From contig NC_085141.1 of NCBI RefSeq assembly GCF_024139115.2, positions 381,689,278 through 381,753,277 of the forward strand: a stretch of DNA of 64,000 bases, in the 5' to 3' direction. This DNA comes from Armigeres subalbatus. Its lineage: Eukaryota; Arthropoda; Insecta; Diptera; Culicidae. The notes below the pieces were generated by a model. It saw only the letters and a program-made list of their open reading frames with translations, ran no database searches and was not told where the DNA came from. This document shows, piece after piece, positions 43,480-53,065 of this stretch (position 1 is its first letter; every line of letters begins with the position of its first letter). Position numbers and translations under genes: made by a program.

Positions 43480-44500
43480 CCGCGAAACGTTTCGCGTTTC
43501 ATTTATTTCAAGATGTTGTCCCTCGCAGAATTAAACAAAATAGCAGTCATTCAGTGAACATACTTAAAGAAAATATTAAAATTCAAATATTTATTATTTT
43601 GATTCATGGCATGCGTTTTGTAAGCCTATATTATGGATTAGAAAGCAGAAACGTTTAAATAATAAGCAATAACAACGCTTTAGTCTATCGTAGTGAAGTT
43701 CTTATGGACACGAGGAACGAAAAGAAATTTATTTGGTATTGGATAGTAATCTTCGAAACATAATACATATTATTGTTTATATCTAAAACGATTCAAATTA
43801 ATAACAAAAATTATTTATTCTATTGGTTTGTACAATACGGATACGGGTAACGCTAAAATAGATCTAACAACTGGTCGCAGTGGCACACCCGAATAGGAAA
43901 AAAAATTGCATTCGCTTCGGAATTTAGTTTTTGACGTTCATTCAACCAGTTCAACATACATTGTTTTTTTTTTGTCGTTATTATTCCAGTAGAACTCATT
44001 TTAAATTTGAGCAAGTTCGATGAGTTGCTCAGTTTTTTTTGTTTCAATCTCTCCAGCTAACCATTAAGCACTGTAATAAGCCTTATTTAAACCGTAAAGC
44101 AGCTTTTCAGTGCTTGTAAGCTGTATATGTGTTTTTCAAATGCTTATTGGCAGTATAAACGTCAGGCAGTAAAAGAAGCCGTATATCGGCATATAACGCT
44201 TTGATAGAAAGCTGATCAGCCCTATGTGGATACAAGCCGAATAAGGAAACTATCAAAACCAATTTAGAGCTATCATTTATGACGTTTTGGTGAAATCAAT
44301 AACAATAATACCTGGAGTTTTACAACCTGTCTCTGTTACTCGCATTTGAAGCTGATATTCTTTTTAAAGCCTACCTTTGCAGTAATAATGATTTACATTT
44401 GTATGGAAAACTAAATCATACTGCATGGAAAATACCGGATACTCCTGTTTCATTCATGAATGGGCACAGGCGGAACAATGGGCTGCTTTTAGGAATTTTG
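43480..44500. other. No recognised gene
   Basis: AT-rich sequence. Some AAGCACTGTAATAAGCC-like words near 44060-44110 hint at another small element but cannot be delimited. Confidence 0.35.
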
Positions 44501-44544
44501 TTTGTTGATTCATGGTGGTCCATAGACAGAACTGCGATCTCCTC

Positions 44545-45856
44545 CTAGTCCCTATACGAGTGTCGCTGAGCTATTTGGTACAGGTAGCTTTCGGCCTTGA
44601 TAAGCTCGTCCCTTGTGAGGGGGCTACAAGTTTTAGCCGTCCTCCGTGTAGTCTGCTGCATGTTTCTGATGGCTCTGAACACATACGCTGTAGCCTTCAG
44701 GAGGGTAGACCATTGGCTGAAATGGCTTGCGTCGATGATTGGGTCGAAGACCTTGAAATGGAGGTGTAAGTATGGACGAAGCTCTGTATTAGTAATTCTA
44801 ACAAACTGCGATGTTGCCGGCCAGTCATCTTCGCGTTTCCAAAGGAAATCGGGTCCACGAAACCATCGGCTGGAGTGTCTAAGATCAGGAGTGCTCTTCC
44901 ATTTCGTTCCCTCGTCCGCTACGTTTAGCTTTGTCGGCACCCATCGCCAATCTGCAAGATTTATCGTTTCAAGGATCTCACTGATTCGTACTCCTACATA
45001 CTGGCTGTAGCGTCGATGATCCGAATGAAGCCAGCACATGACGTCTCTGGAGTCCGTCCAGAAGAAGCGTTTTGAACTTTAACGGATAGAGACTGGGAAA
45101 TTGTGTCTGCCAATCGCACCTCGATAATGGCGGCTTGCGGCTCGGATTGTGGTAACGACAGGAATTTGAGCGGAGCCACTCTACATTTTGCACCAGCTTT
45201 GCGCATTCTACGGTTTTCTCTTCCTGAAATCGTAAGTATACGACCGCCGCGAACCCATTCTCGCTAGCGTCTACGAAGGTGTGCATTTGAATTCTACTTC
45301 CTCCTGTGGAGGTAGCTGTTCGATAACATCGCGGTATCTTGATGTCGGAAACTTTGGGAAGGACGCGAAGCCAGGTGAGCCATTTTTCGTAATGTGAATC
45401 ATGGATCTGCTCATCCCAGTCAACGGACGCTCTCCAAATCTCTTGTAGAAGGCTTCGGAGGAACATTAGAAAGTGACTGATAAAGCCGACAGGGTCGAAA
45501 ACCATCATTAGTGTCCTTAAGACCTCGCGTTTTGTTGGCCGCTTATCTCCGGATAACAGATCGGCGTCGAGGCGGGCAGACAACTTATACGTGAAGCAGT
45601 CTGTAGTAGTGTCCCACCACATTCCGAGAACCTTTTCGGTACCGTTAGCTTCACCAATGCTCATGTTTATTTCTCTAGCTCCAGATAGAGCCACACCTCC
45701 TTCTAGCGCAGCAACCACTGGCGGGGAGTTGGAGACCCAGTTCCGCATTTCGAACCCTCCTGAACCCTCCTGAATGATGAATGTTACGTCGACCGCCAGC
45801 TGTATGGCCTCCCCCTCCGTCTCTGTCTGGCTAGGGAAATAAACATGATGTTTCAT
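44545..45856 (-). pseudogene. BEL/Pao pol fragment (RT end, RNase H, start of integrase region)
   Basis: 45856-44978 (292 codons) contains GFEMRNWVSNSPPVVAALEG, LGMWWDTTTDCFTYKL, KREVLRTLMMVFDPVGFIS and HTFVDASENGFAAVVYLRF. These are the RT connection and RNase H start of BEL/Pao pol. After frameshifts near 45040-45200, 45039-44545 contains RISEILETINLADWRWVPT, LNVADEGTKW and LTRDELIKAESYLYQIAQR. The last leads into the integrase N-terminus in intact elements. Both ends are truncated and no LTR is seen. It is on the strand opposite to the BEL/Pao at 26-34 kb, so it is a separate insertion. Confidence 0.75.
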
Positions 45857-45859
45857 ACT

Positions 45860-46330
45860 TCTGTTGATTTATTCTGAAGCTTTATTTATTAGTCCGAAGG
45901 AACCTTTTATATAGACGCCATGAACCCAAAACAGTTTCATTATTACGGATTCAGCATGGTTTCACATTTATTTTTTCATCATTCCCCGCTCTTGGGATGA
46001 AGGCAGATGGAAACCATCTGTTTTTGTCACTTGCTAGCAAAAGATCCACTCAATTTCGAGATGGATCAGATGGCATACTCGAACCAAAATCCTTCCACCA
46101 AGTGTTCTAGCGTTCAAGCCCGGAGATAAACATAAATAGCAAAAAAATCATCGAGTCCTCAATGGGAAGAAAAAAGAAAGAACACATCAAGATGTAAATA
46201 AATATTTTTCGTTTCATATTTTTTCCGTTTCTTTCCAATTCGCTTAAATATTCCGACATTTTGTTGGCATAGGCGTTGAAAAATAGGTAGGGGTAAGCAT
46301 TATATCAGCCAAATAATTCACCAAAAGCGG
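45860..46330. other. No recognised gene
   Basis: Spacer between the BEL/Pao fragment and the small element at 46336. No motif is recognised. Confidence 0.4.
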
Positions 46331-46335
46331 CTTTT

Positions 46336-46434
46336 GAGCAGCACTTATAGTATAATTTGGGGCTTATTAGCACTGTTAACCAGGTTTTTAATGCGACTAT
46401 AGAACCGAAATAAAGTCGATTTTAACTGCTGCTC
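46336..46434. mobile_element. 99-bp inverted-repeat element, GAGCAGCAC type
   Basis: GAGCAGCACTTATAG at the left and TTAACTGCTGCTC at the right are imperfect inverted ends, as in the 107-bp element at 35470. It abuts the left end of foldback-like copy D without spacer. Confidence 0.45.
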
Positions 46435-47416
46435 GGGGAAGGGCCGTTTGCCCGAATACCGTTCGGCCAATGCCACTTGGCCGAAAGTGTCATTTTGCCA
46501 AAAGGGTCATTTGGCCGAAAGGCTCATTTGGCCGAAAGGGTCATTTTGCCGAAAGGGTCATTTTGCCAAAAGGGTCATTTGGCCGAAAGGGTTGTTTGGC
46601 CGAAAGGATCATTTGGCCGAAAGGGTTGTTTGGCCGAAAGGATCATTTGGCCGAAAGGGCCGTTTGGCCGAAAGTGTCATTTGGCCGAAAGGGTCATTTG
46701 GCTGAAAGGGTCGTTTGGCCGAAAGAGTCATTGGCTGAATGAGACATTTTTCCGAATAAGACATTTGGCCGAATAGGTCATTTGGTCGAAAAGTGAGATT
46801 CTAGGAGTGAGAAGAGAGACGTCTTACTTTTCACTCCTTATTTCTCACTTCTCACTACAAAAAAATAGGCAGCGTGAAGTGAGTAGTGAGACGTTTCACT
46901 ACTCACTTCGCGCTTCTAACTTTCTCAGCAAGAAGTAATAGATGAGGAGTAAGAAATGAGCCTTCTCACTTCTCACTTGTAAAAAGTAAGAAGCCCGAAG
47001 TGAGTTGTGAGATGACCTCGGGCTTCTCAGTTTTTACAGTGAGAAGCGAGGAATAAGGAGTCATAATTGAGACGTTTCACTTCTCACTCTTCATTTCGGA
47101 CTTCTCACATTATACAAGTGAGACGTCTCACTTCTCACTCCACATTTATCCAATCTCACTGTGAGAAGTGATTAGTGCGAAGTGGGTAGTGAGATGTCTA
47201 ACAACTCACTTCACGCTCTTCACTTTTTACAGTGAGAAGTGAGAAATGATAAATGAGAATTGAGACGTCTCTTTTCTAGCTCCTAGTTTTTCACTTTTCA
47301 AATGACCTATTCTGCTAAATTACCTATTCCGTCAAATAACCTTTTTGGCCAAATGACCTATTCGGCCAAATGTCTAATTCGGCCAAATGTCCTAATCGGA
47401 CAAAAGACCACGCCCC
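46435..47416. mobile_element. Foldback-like element D (most complete GGCCGAAA-type copy)
   Basis: The left arm 46480-46790 has about 18 near-perfect 17-bp units (TTTGGCCGAAAGGGTCA). The right arm 47300-47400 has fewer, inverted (TTCGGCCAAATG). The core 46800-47300 is a palindrome-rich array of GTGAGAAGTGAGAAATGAG and GAGACGTCTCAC words. The outer ends GGGGAAGGGCCGTTTGCCC and (inverted) GGACAAAAGACCACGCCCC are imperfect inverted termini. Arm lengths are unequal, as expected of tandem arms that change copy number. No flanking duplication is evident and no gene is encoded. Confidence 0.8.
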
Positions 47417-47853
47417 ATATCGGTTCAGTGTTGGTAGAAACTTAGATTCTGAAATCTCATATACGATACAAATCAAGAGCAAGTCAAATCTCATCAGACT
47501 CGTAGCCAAGCTCATGCCCAAGGAATCGCTCATGATTCACCTTGCCATTTGTATCATTGCACGATATTCACATGTTCTTCTTTGTTCAGTTCATTGTTGC
47601 TTTCGACTGTGATTGATTATTGAGTTTATAACGACTACTTGAAGTGCGCGGGCGATAAAATATTGCCACAGCTTTTATCGAAAGCGTAGGTGCGAAAGCA
47701 ACAAAGCTTTTCGTAGAAATATTTCAATAGAACAGTGGAGTGCACAAAAATTGAAACACATGCACCGTAGTTGGACGCCATTACTAAAACTCTTAGACAG
47801 CAATATGTCGGACATGACACACATAAGTACAACAAAACGCAGCCTCTAAATCC

Positions 47854-47896
47854 CTGAAGAAGGTGTAATAAACACCGAAACGTCGGATAGTTGACG
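47854..47896 (+). ncRNA. Hammerhead-ribozyme-like motif
   Basis: CTGAAGA (47854-47860) is followed by stem GGTGT/ACACC with loop AATAA (47862-47876), GAAA (47877-47880), and stem CGTC/GACG (47881-47884, 47893-47896). This is the CUGANGA, stem II, GAAA, stem III order of hammerheads, which are known in the terminal repeats of Penelope-like elements. Departures are one extra A before stem II and no clear UH cleavage triplet after stem III, so activity is doubtful. Confidence 0.45.
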
Positions 47897-47982
47897 CAAA
47901 ACCCGTTTTAGCTTATCATAAAGACTGAAAGAGCCGAAAAATACCGTCGTCAATAATCAATCACAGTCGAAAGCAACAATTA

Positions 47983-48160
47983 TTGTTACAAAATGGCCGA
48001 TATTCTAAACGTCCTTTCCAAAAATCAATAGAACACGACTATGGTGCCAATGCCAAAACATATATGAAAACCTACGCGAATGCTAATAAAAAACTAGGCA
48101 ATATGGTCAGCCGAAAATCGTTCTTGGTGAAATGCCGAGCACAAGGCGTGCTACCCGTAG
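47983..48160 (+). pseudogene. Penelope-like ORF, N-terminal fragment
   Basis: The frame contains YMKTYANANKKLGNMVSRKS and FLVKCRAQGVLP. The second matches the 'FLxxCxxxxxxP' segment near the N-terminus of Penelope-like proteins. After about 48160 it runs into the Arg/Pro/Ala-coding GC-rich stretch and is lost. The reverse transcriptase and GIY-YIG endonuclease are absent. Confidence 0.45.
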
Positions 48161-48262
48161 ACCTGTGCGCCGCCGCGCCACGCCGCCGCCGCCGGTGGTT
48201 TTACTCGCGCCGCCGCCGCCGACGATTTTGGGTCGGCGCGCCGCCGATCATAATTTTGCCAC
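48160..48262. repeat. GC-rich GCC-repeat tract
   Basis: CGCCGCCGCCGCCGG-like runs occur twice around TTTTACTCGCG. It is by far the most GC-rich 100 bp in the window. It is internally palindromic (GGTCGGCGCGCCG) and probably expanded by slippage, not coding. Confidence 0.6.
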
Positions 48263-48431
48263 GCCGGTGACTAATTGCAATAAAAAAATCTATTAACTTA
48301 AGTCAAGTCGAGCCAAGCACGAGACTCTGAAAACGGCCTAATAATTGAGGTCGAAATACGTATCTGTAAAGAAATACAGCGTGGTGGATTTAATTGGAAT
48401 AGTACTAAAACTAGTCTTATGACAGTTCATA

Positions 48432-49205
48432 AATGTTGTTAAGGTGGATCTCGTCAAAATTCAATTTCAAATCTACCTCAAGCGATGGTGTTTCTAAGTC
48501 GGTGTAGTGCCATACATTGTCTTGGTTAATTAATAGGTTGATTGATTAGTTTGAGAGTTTGAATGAGGCTTTATCTAGTATAATAATACATAAATTGTTA
48601 AACTGATCTTTGGAATCCGTTGAGCCAAAGCCTCATTTAGTCGGGCACCTTAACTTGTAGGTGACTCACAAAACGGGCTTATTGTGGGGCTGGATACATG
48701 CCCAAAGCGTCCCCATTTTTAAAGGATCTGGTATTGGTGCAGGAAAATTATCCAAGTCTAGTTGCACATTAGTTATTTTGACAATATTAATTTTTTTATT
48801 TATTTAAATCAACTTATTTAATCAGTTTTCTTTGTTTTAAGATTTGTGCTTTTAGGACAGTTGGCTTATAAGGCAAACTCTGATTTAGCAAAAAAAAAAT
48901 TATCCCAACTGTGAATACTTTATCGATTTTCTTGTTCCTACTCCCGAATAGTTAAATTATATTTTGAAATCAATTTCTGAATATAACTGACAAAACCACT
49001 TGCTGAGCATCAGCAAAGCAAATATTACGAGAATCAGTTGAGAACGCTTATTTTATTATTCACAGCCATTGTAACCCAGAACTGGGGCGTTGTCGCCTTG
49101 TTGCATAGTATTTAGTCAAATTATTTAGTTAAAACGTCAGGTATTTTCAAACATTACGAAAATTTAATTGTATTGGATTGTCTGTAAATTATTTAATACT
49201 GTATT
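48432..49205. other. No recognised gene
   Basis: AT-rich spacer with no motif. Confidence 0.45.
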
Positions 49206-49209
49206 GTTA

Positions 49210-51180
49210 AAGCCTTATTGTAAAATTCCTGGAATTTCTAAGAATATTCGAAAAAGTATCGTTAGAACATTCATTTATGAATTCCTTCGGAAAATACTCC
49301 AAAAATCTGTTCGGAAATAAATCAAGAAATTTGATAATTTGATAATTTCTCCAGATATTCTTCCGAAAAGCTTATTTTAAAAAACCTTAGAAGAATATTT
49401 TAGGAATTTCTTCTCATTTTTTTTTTTTTGGTGTTCCTTCGGAGATTCTTTACAAAATTTCTCCGAAAATTCCTTAAGAATTTTCATTACGGATTTCTTC
49501 AGAAAACCCTTTGCGATTTTTTTTCGGACATTGTTTAAGGAATGCTTTCGGATTTTGTTCCACGAATTCCTACAATCTTCTTCGGAGACTCCTTGAGGAA
49601 TTCTTTAGCGGAATTCTTTCTTTAGCAATTCTTGCAAAAAATTCTTAAGGAATTCCTTTAAAAATTTCATTCGTTCTATTGAGAATTCCTTCGAATTTTT
49701 TTTTTTTTGAGAATTTCTTCGGAAATTTTTCCTTTTAAAATTGTTTTGGCATTTATTTCATGAATCGCTGGAAAAAATCTTCTAGATATCCACAAGGAAT
49801 TCATACAAAATTTGCCTGAGGAATTTCTTCAGAACTTCTTCCAGCAATTCCTTTAAAACATTCTCCGGGAATTCTTCAGGAATGTCCTGCAGGAATTTCT
49901 TCGAAAATGCCTTCATCTTTCCGAAAGTCTTTGTTTGTTTGTTGTTTATTTTTGGATTTTTTTTTGAAAAATCAATAAGTAACTACATCGCAAACAACTT
50001 CATTTTCAATAAATTTGAAAGGATTTCTTGGCAGATCTACCAAAAAAAATCTGGAGAAATCTCGGAGGTTTTTCGAATAATCTTTCAAAGAAGTACCTGA
50101 AGGAATATCCGAAGGAACTCAGGGCGGTATTTTTTTTTATTATTTAAGAAATGAAATTCTGGAGGAGTTCCAAATTAAATTTTGGAGGCGTTTTTGGAGA
50201 AATTTGTGTTGGGTTTAGCGTAGGAATTTCCAAATACATTCCCAAAAGAGAACCTGGATGGAATTTCCGAAGGAATTCTCAAAGAAAATTACGAAAAAAA
50301 TTCCTAATAGAATTTCAGAGAAAAAGCATATTGATTTTTCTGATGTAATTTGTAGGTTTCTTCAAGAATTCATATGGTATTTTTCCCAGTAATTTATTTG
50401 CAATTTCGTCCAGAGATTCCTTTGAAGATTCGTCCAGGAATTCCCTAGGACATTGCCTCTCAAAGTTCTACAAAAACTCCTCCGTAAACGAATTCCAGAA
50501 AGTTCTTCGGGTATTCCTTAAAATTTACCTCAGGAATTACGTCAGAATTTACTCCACGTATTCCTTTGTTTAAGAAAACCTTAGGACATTCGACATTCGT
50601 AAAGGTTCGTTCTTTTGGAAATTCCTTTGAATATTTCTAAGGAAATTGCTTTAGGAATTGCTTCATAAAATCCTCTAGGAATTCTTTCGTAATTCTCTTA
50701 GAAATTTTTCCGGATATACCTTCCGAAAATCATTCGCAAATGCCTTTTGAAATATCGACGGAAAATACTATAGAATTCCTCTAAAAAATCCTTCTGAAAT
50801 TCATATAAAGACTCCTTTGGAAACATGTTTAGTCTTTGAAAGTTTGCTTAGGAATTTCTTCGGAAAATCATACGAAGGATTTTTTTTTAGGAAAAAAACG
50901 TTGGATTTTTTTTAGAAATTCCTCTAGGGGTTCCTTAGCCCTTCTTTGACAACTTTTCCTGAAATTCCCTTAGGAATTCTTTCAGAACTACATTGAACAA
51001 TTCCTTGGGAATTTCTACGGGTAATCCTTTCAAAACTCTTTGGTAACTTTAGGAAGAAGATCTTGAACATTCTTCTCAATAATTCCGTCACAACATTCTC
51101 CATTTCTTTTGATCTTTTTCAGGAATCTCTTCAGAAATTTATTCAAAGAAATTTCTTCGGAAATTGCTTTTGGAAACCAT
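49210..51180. repeat. Two-kilobase diverged GGAATTCC-type satellite
   Basis: It is a near-continuous run of imperfect 12-24 bp units built from GAATTCCTTCGGAAA, TTTCTTCAGGAATTC and similar words. Divergence is high and orientation is hard to define because the monomer is itself near-palindromic. Open frames at 49882, 50151 and 51063 are repeat artefacts (Phe/Arg/Asn-rich). Confidence 0.7.
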
Positions 51181-51184
51181 TCGG

Positions 51185-51468
51185 ATTAATTGCATATTAT
51201 TCGGCCACTCGGCCGTACGAAAACCATATTTTTGTTAAATATCTTGGCTGTGCATATGCACAGCATATGTTTCGAAATGGACAAATTGATATGAAATTTG
51301 CGAAAAATAATCCACGTGTCTTGGAGGGACTCGAACCCTCAACCTCCTACTCTCTAGATATGCGTGATAACCCCATTTCGAAACATATGCTGTGCATATG
51401 CACAGCCAAGATATTTAACAAAAAAATTGTTTTCGTACGGCCGAGTTTCCGAATAATATGCAATTAAT
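51185..51468. mobile_element. Inverted duplication of a tRNA-Val-like SINE
   Basis: Outer arms of about 95 bp (51185-51280 and 51373-51468) are inverted copies. Each contains the SINE 3' part GCTGTGCATATGCACAGC plus flanking TTTTCGTACGGCCGAG. A tRNA-like head lies between them on the minus strand, with B box GGGTTCGAACCC-type at about 51320-51335. Its first 13 bases, present in the copy at 61773, are missing. One explanation is a template switch during insertion. Confidence 0.6.
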
Positions 51469-51469
51469 T

Positions 51470-51785
51470 GTTATCAAGTGTCGGTCTTCCACCGTCATTA
51501 GTCGTCTGAGTACACGCGACCGCTTACGTAAGGCAATCAAACTCATCAAATGCTTTAGCCAAGCAAGCCTATGGCACAGCAGAGTGCGATTGATTCGCAT
51601 TCTATACCAGCCCGCCCAGCCCGTTGCTGGGGGCATGGAGTGCGATCCTCTCGTTTAATAAACAATGTGCACTCGCTTGACTGTGGATATACAACAGTAA
51701 AGCACATGTGGAGATTGGACAAATCAAGCATCTGAAAGATATTCAATTTGCAAAAACGAGAGCTAACCGAGGCACAGTGATGCCA
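51470..51785. other. No recognised gene
   Basis: There is a GC-richer stretch at 51590-51640 (CCAGCCCGCCCAGCCCG) but no supported frame. Confidence 0.4.
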
Positions 51786-51789
51786 CTCC

Positions 51790-52210
51790 ATACAAAACAT
51801 GGAAAAAAGTCTTTTCAATCACTTTTTGTCAACCGATTTTCTCGCAACAGGTTGCATTCGATGCGAAATATTGTCCCATTGTTTCCTATTGAAAATTGGC
51901 CGGATAGGACTATGGGCTCAAAAGCTGTGGCCAAAATACATTTTTTTCATACAAAAAACGGGTAAAACACTATCACTCATTTTTTATGGCACTTATCCTC
52001 AATCGACCTCCTCGCAACAAACTGCATTCAAAGCACTATCCTGTTCCATTGTTTCTTATTGAAAATTTGGTCAGATCGGACAATGGGATCAGAAGTTATG
52101 GCCAAAATACTAATTTCATTTTTACAATACAAAATCACTTTTTTTTGGCACTTATGTCCATCCGATTTGCTTGCAACAAGTTGCGTTCGGCGAGAAATTG
52201 TATAATGCAT
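51790..52210. repeat. Roughly 165-bp tandem repeat, about 2.5 copies
   Basis: Units start near 51800, 51963 and 52130. Shared landmarks are TCGCAACA(G/A)GTTGCATTC, CCATTGTTTC(C/T)TATTGAAAA and GGCCAAAATAC. Confidence 0.65.
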
Positions 52211-52294
52211 AAACAAATATGAAAAATAAGACCTATCCACATATTTGTGTTATTTTTACCTTTTCTTACATATTTCTTAATTCTTTTGAACGAA

Positions 52295-52327
52295 CGAGAA
52301 AGGCACCATCACCGATAGGTGGATTAT
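52295..52327. repeat. Dispersed 35-40 bp motif, copy 3 (inverted)
   Basis: CGAGAAAGGCACCATCACCG, then ATAGGTGGATTAT, is the reverse complement of the motif at 4562 and 10829. Confidence 0.5.
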
Positions 52328-52466
52328 TTAGGGTTTTAGTGCTTGAGATTGCTACGAAGCTTTTTTAAGACAGTGATATATAAAACTTATCATACACATA
52401 TGACGATTTTATTACCATGAAATAAGCCTTAAGGTCTGAGGGACGGGTTTTCCGTTAAAAAAGCAC

Positions 52467-52482
52467 GAGAGAGAGAGAGAGA
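52467..52482. repeat. (GA)8 microsatellite
   Basis: A pure GA run of 16 bp, with a shorter GAGAGAG copy about 20 bp further on beside a duplicated AAAATTGCC. Confidence 0.8.
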
Positions 52483-53065
52483 AAATTGCCTCTGAGAGAG
52501 AAAATTGCCCAATGCAGCCCGCCAGAATGACGTTGTCAGTGTCGTCAAAATTATTTCATCACTATGCAGTTTACAATTATTTTAGTAGTTGTAGTAGTAA
52601 AATTCTTCTTTATTGTTTCATTTTCTGTTCTACAATTATTTTTTACATGTACAGTGCTCGGCCGGCTTGGCCCTCCAACTTCAATTTTAAATTTTTATTT
52701 TTACATTGTTATTTAAGTGTTAATATGATATATCATGACGGCCTTTAGGAGGCGCTGGTGTGTTTTTAAATTTGATAACCTAACTACTATGTACACTAAT
52801 ATTTACAATAAGAAATTTGATAACCTAGATTGGAACTAGCGCCCTAATTGGAGCCTGATCCGAATGCAAGCAACGGACCCTAAACTTTTCTTTACACTCA
52901 CCAAAGCGTTCATGTAAGGTTTTTATTCCGGCCAGACGGTGGACCTCGGATGTTCTTGTCCTGGGAGGGTGTTGAGGATCATCCTCAGGAATTTGTTTTG
53001 GACCCGTTGAAGTTTGAGGTGGTGGGTTTTAGCGCAGCTCTCCCAGACCGGCATGCCATATTCGA

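Larger units (their letters stand above)
47593..48431 (+). mobile_element. Penelope-like element fragment(s)
   Basis: A 31-bp sequence (ATTGTTGCTTTCGACTGTG...) at 47593-47623 is repeated inverted at 47950-47980. Between them is a hammerhead-like motif (47854-47896). After them is a frame resembling a Penelope N-terminus (47983-48160), then a GC-rich stretch, and then (48301-48431) a diverged copy of the same terminal repeat that forms the palindrome at 63224-63460. The mix of two terminal-repeat types suggests two Penelope-like insertions next to each other. Confidence 0.55.

Noticed and set aside
46448..46776. Three overlapping plus-strand proteins of repeated GRKGHLAERVIWPKGSF type
   Set aside because: They come from one 17-bp repeat read in all three frames (period 51 bp = 17 residues). 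No start context, and the same artefact appears at 508-723.
48160..48262. Arg-rich protein segment or CpG-island promoter
   Set aside because: Only 100 bp of GCC-type slippage repeat inside a decayed Penelope-like fragment. No initiator or leader nearby.
51063..51467. 134-residue frame ending in a SINE-derived tail
   Set aside because: It joins satellite to the inverted SINE. The same residues (MFRNGQIDMKFAK) appear antisense at the other SINE copy, showing a repeat origin.
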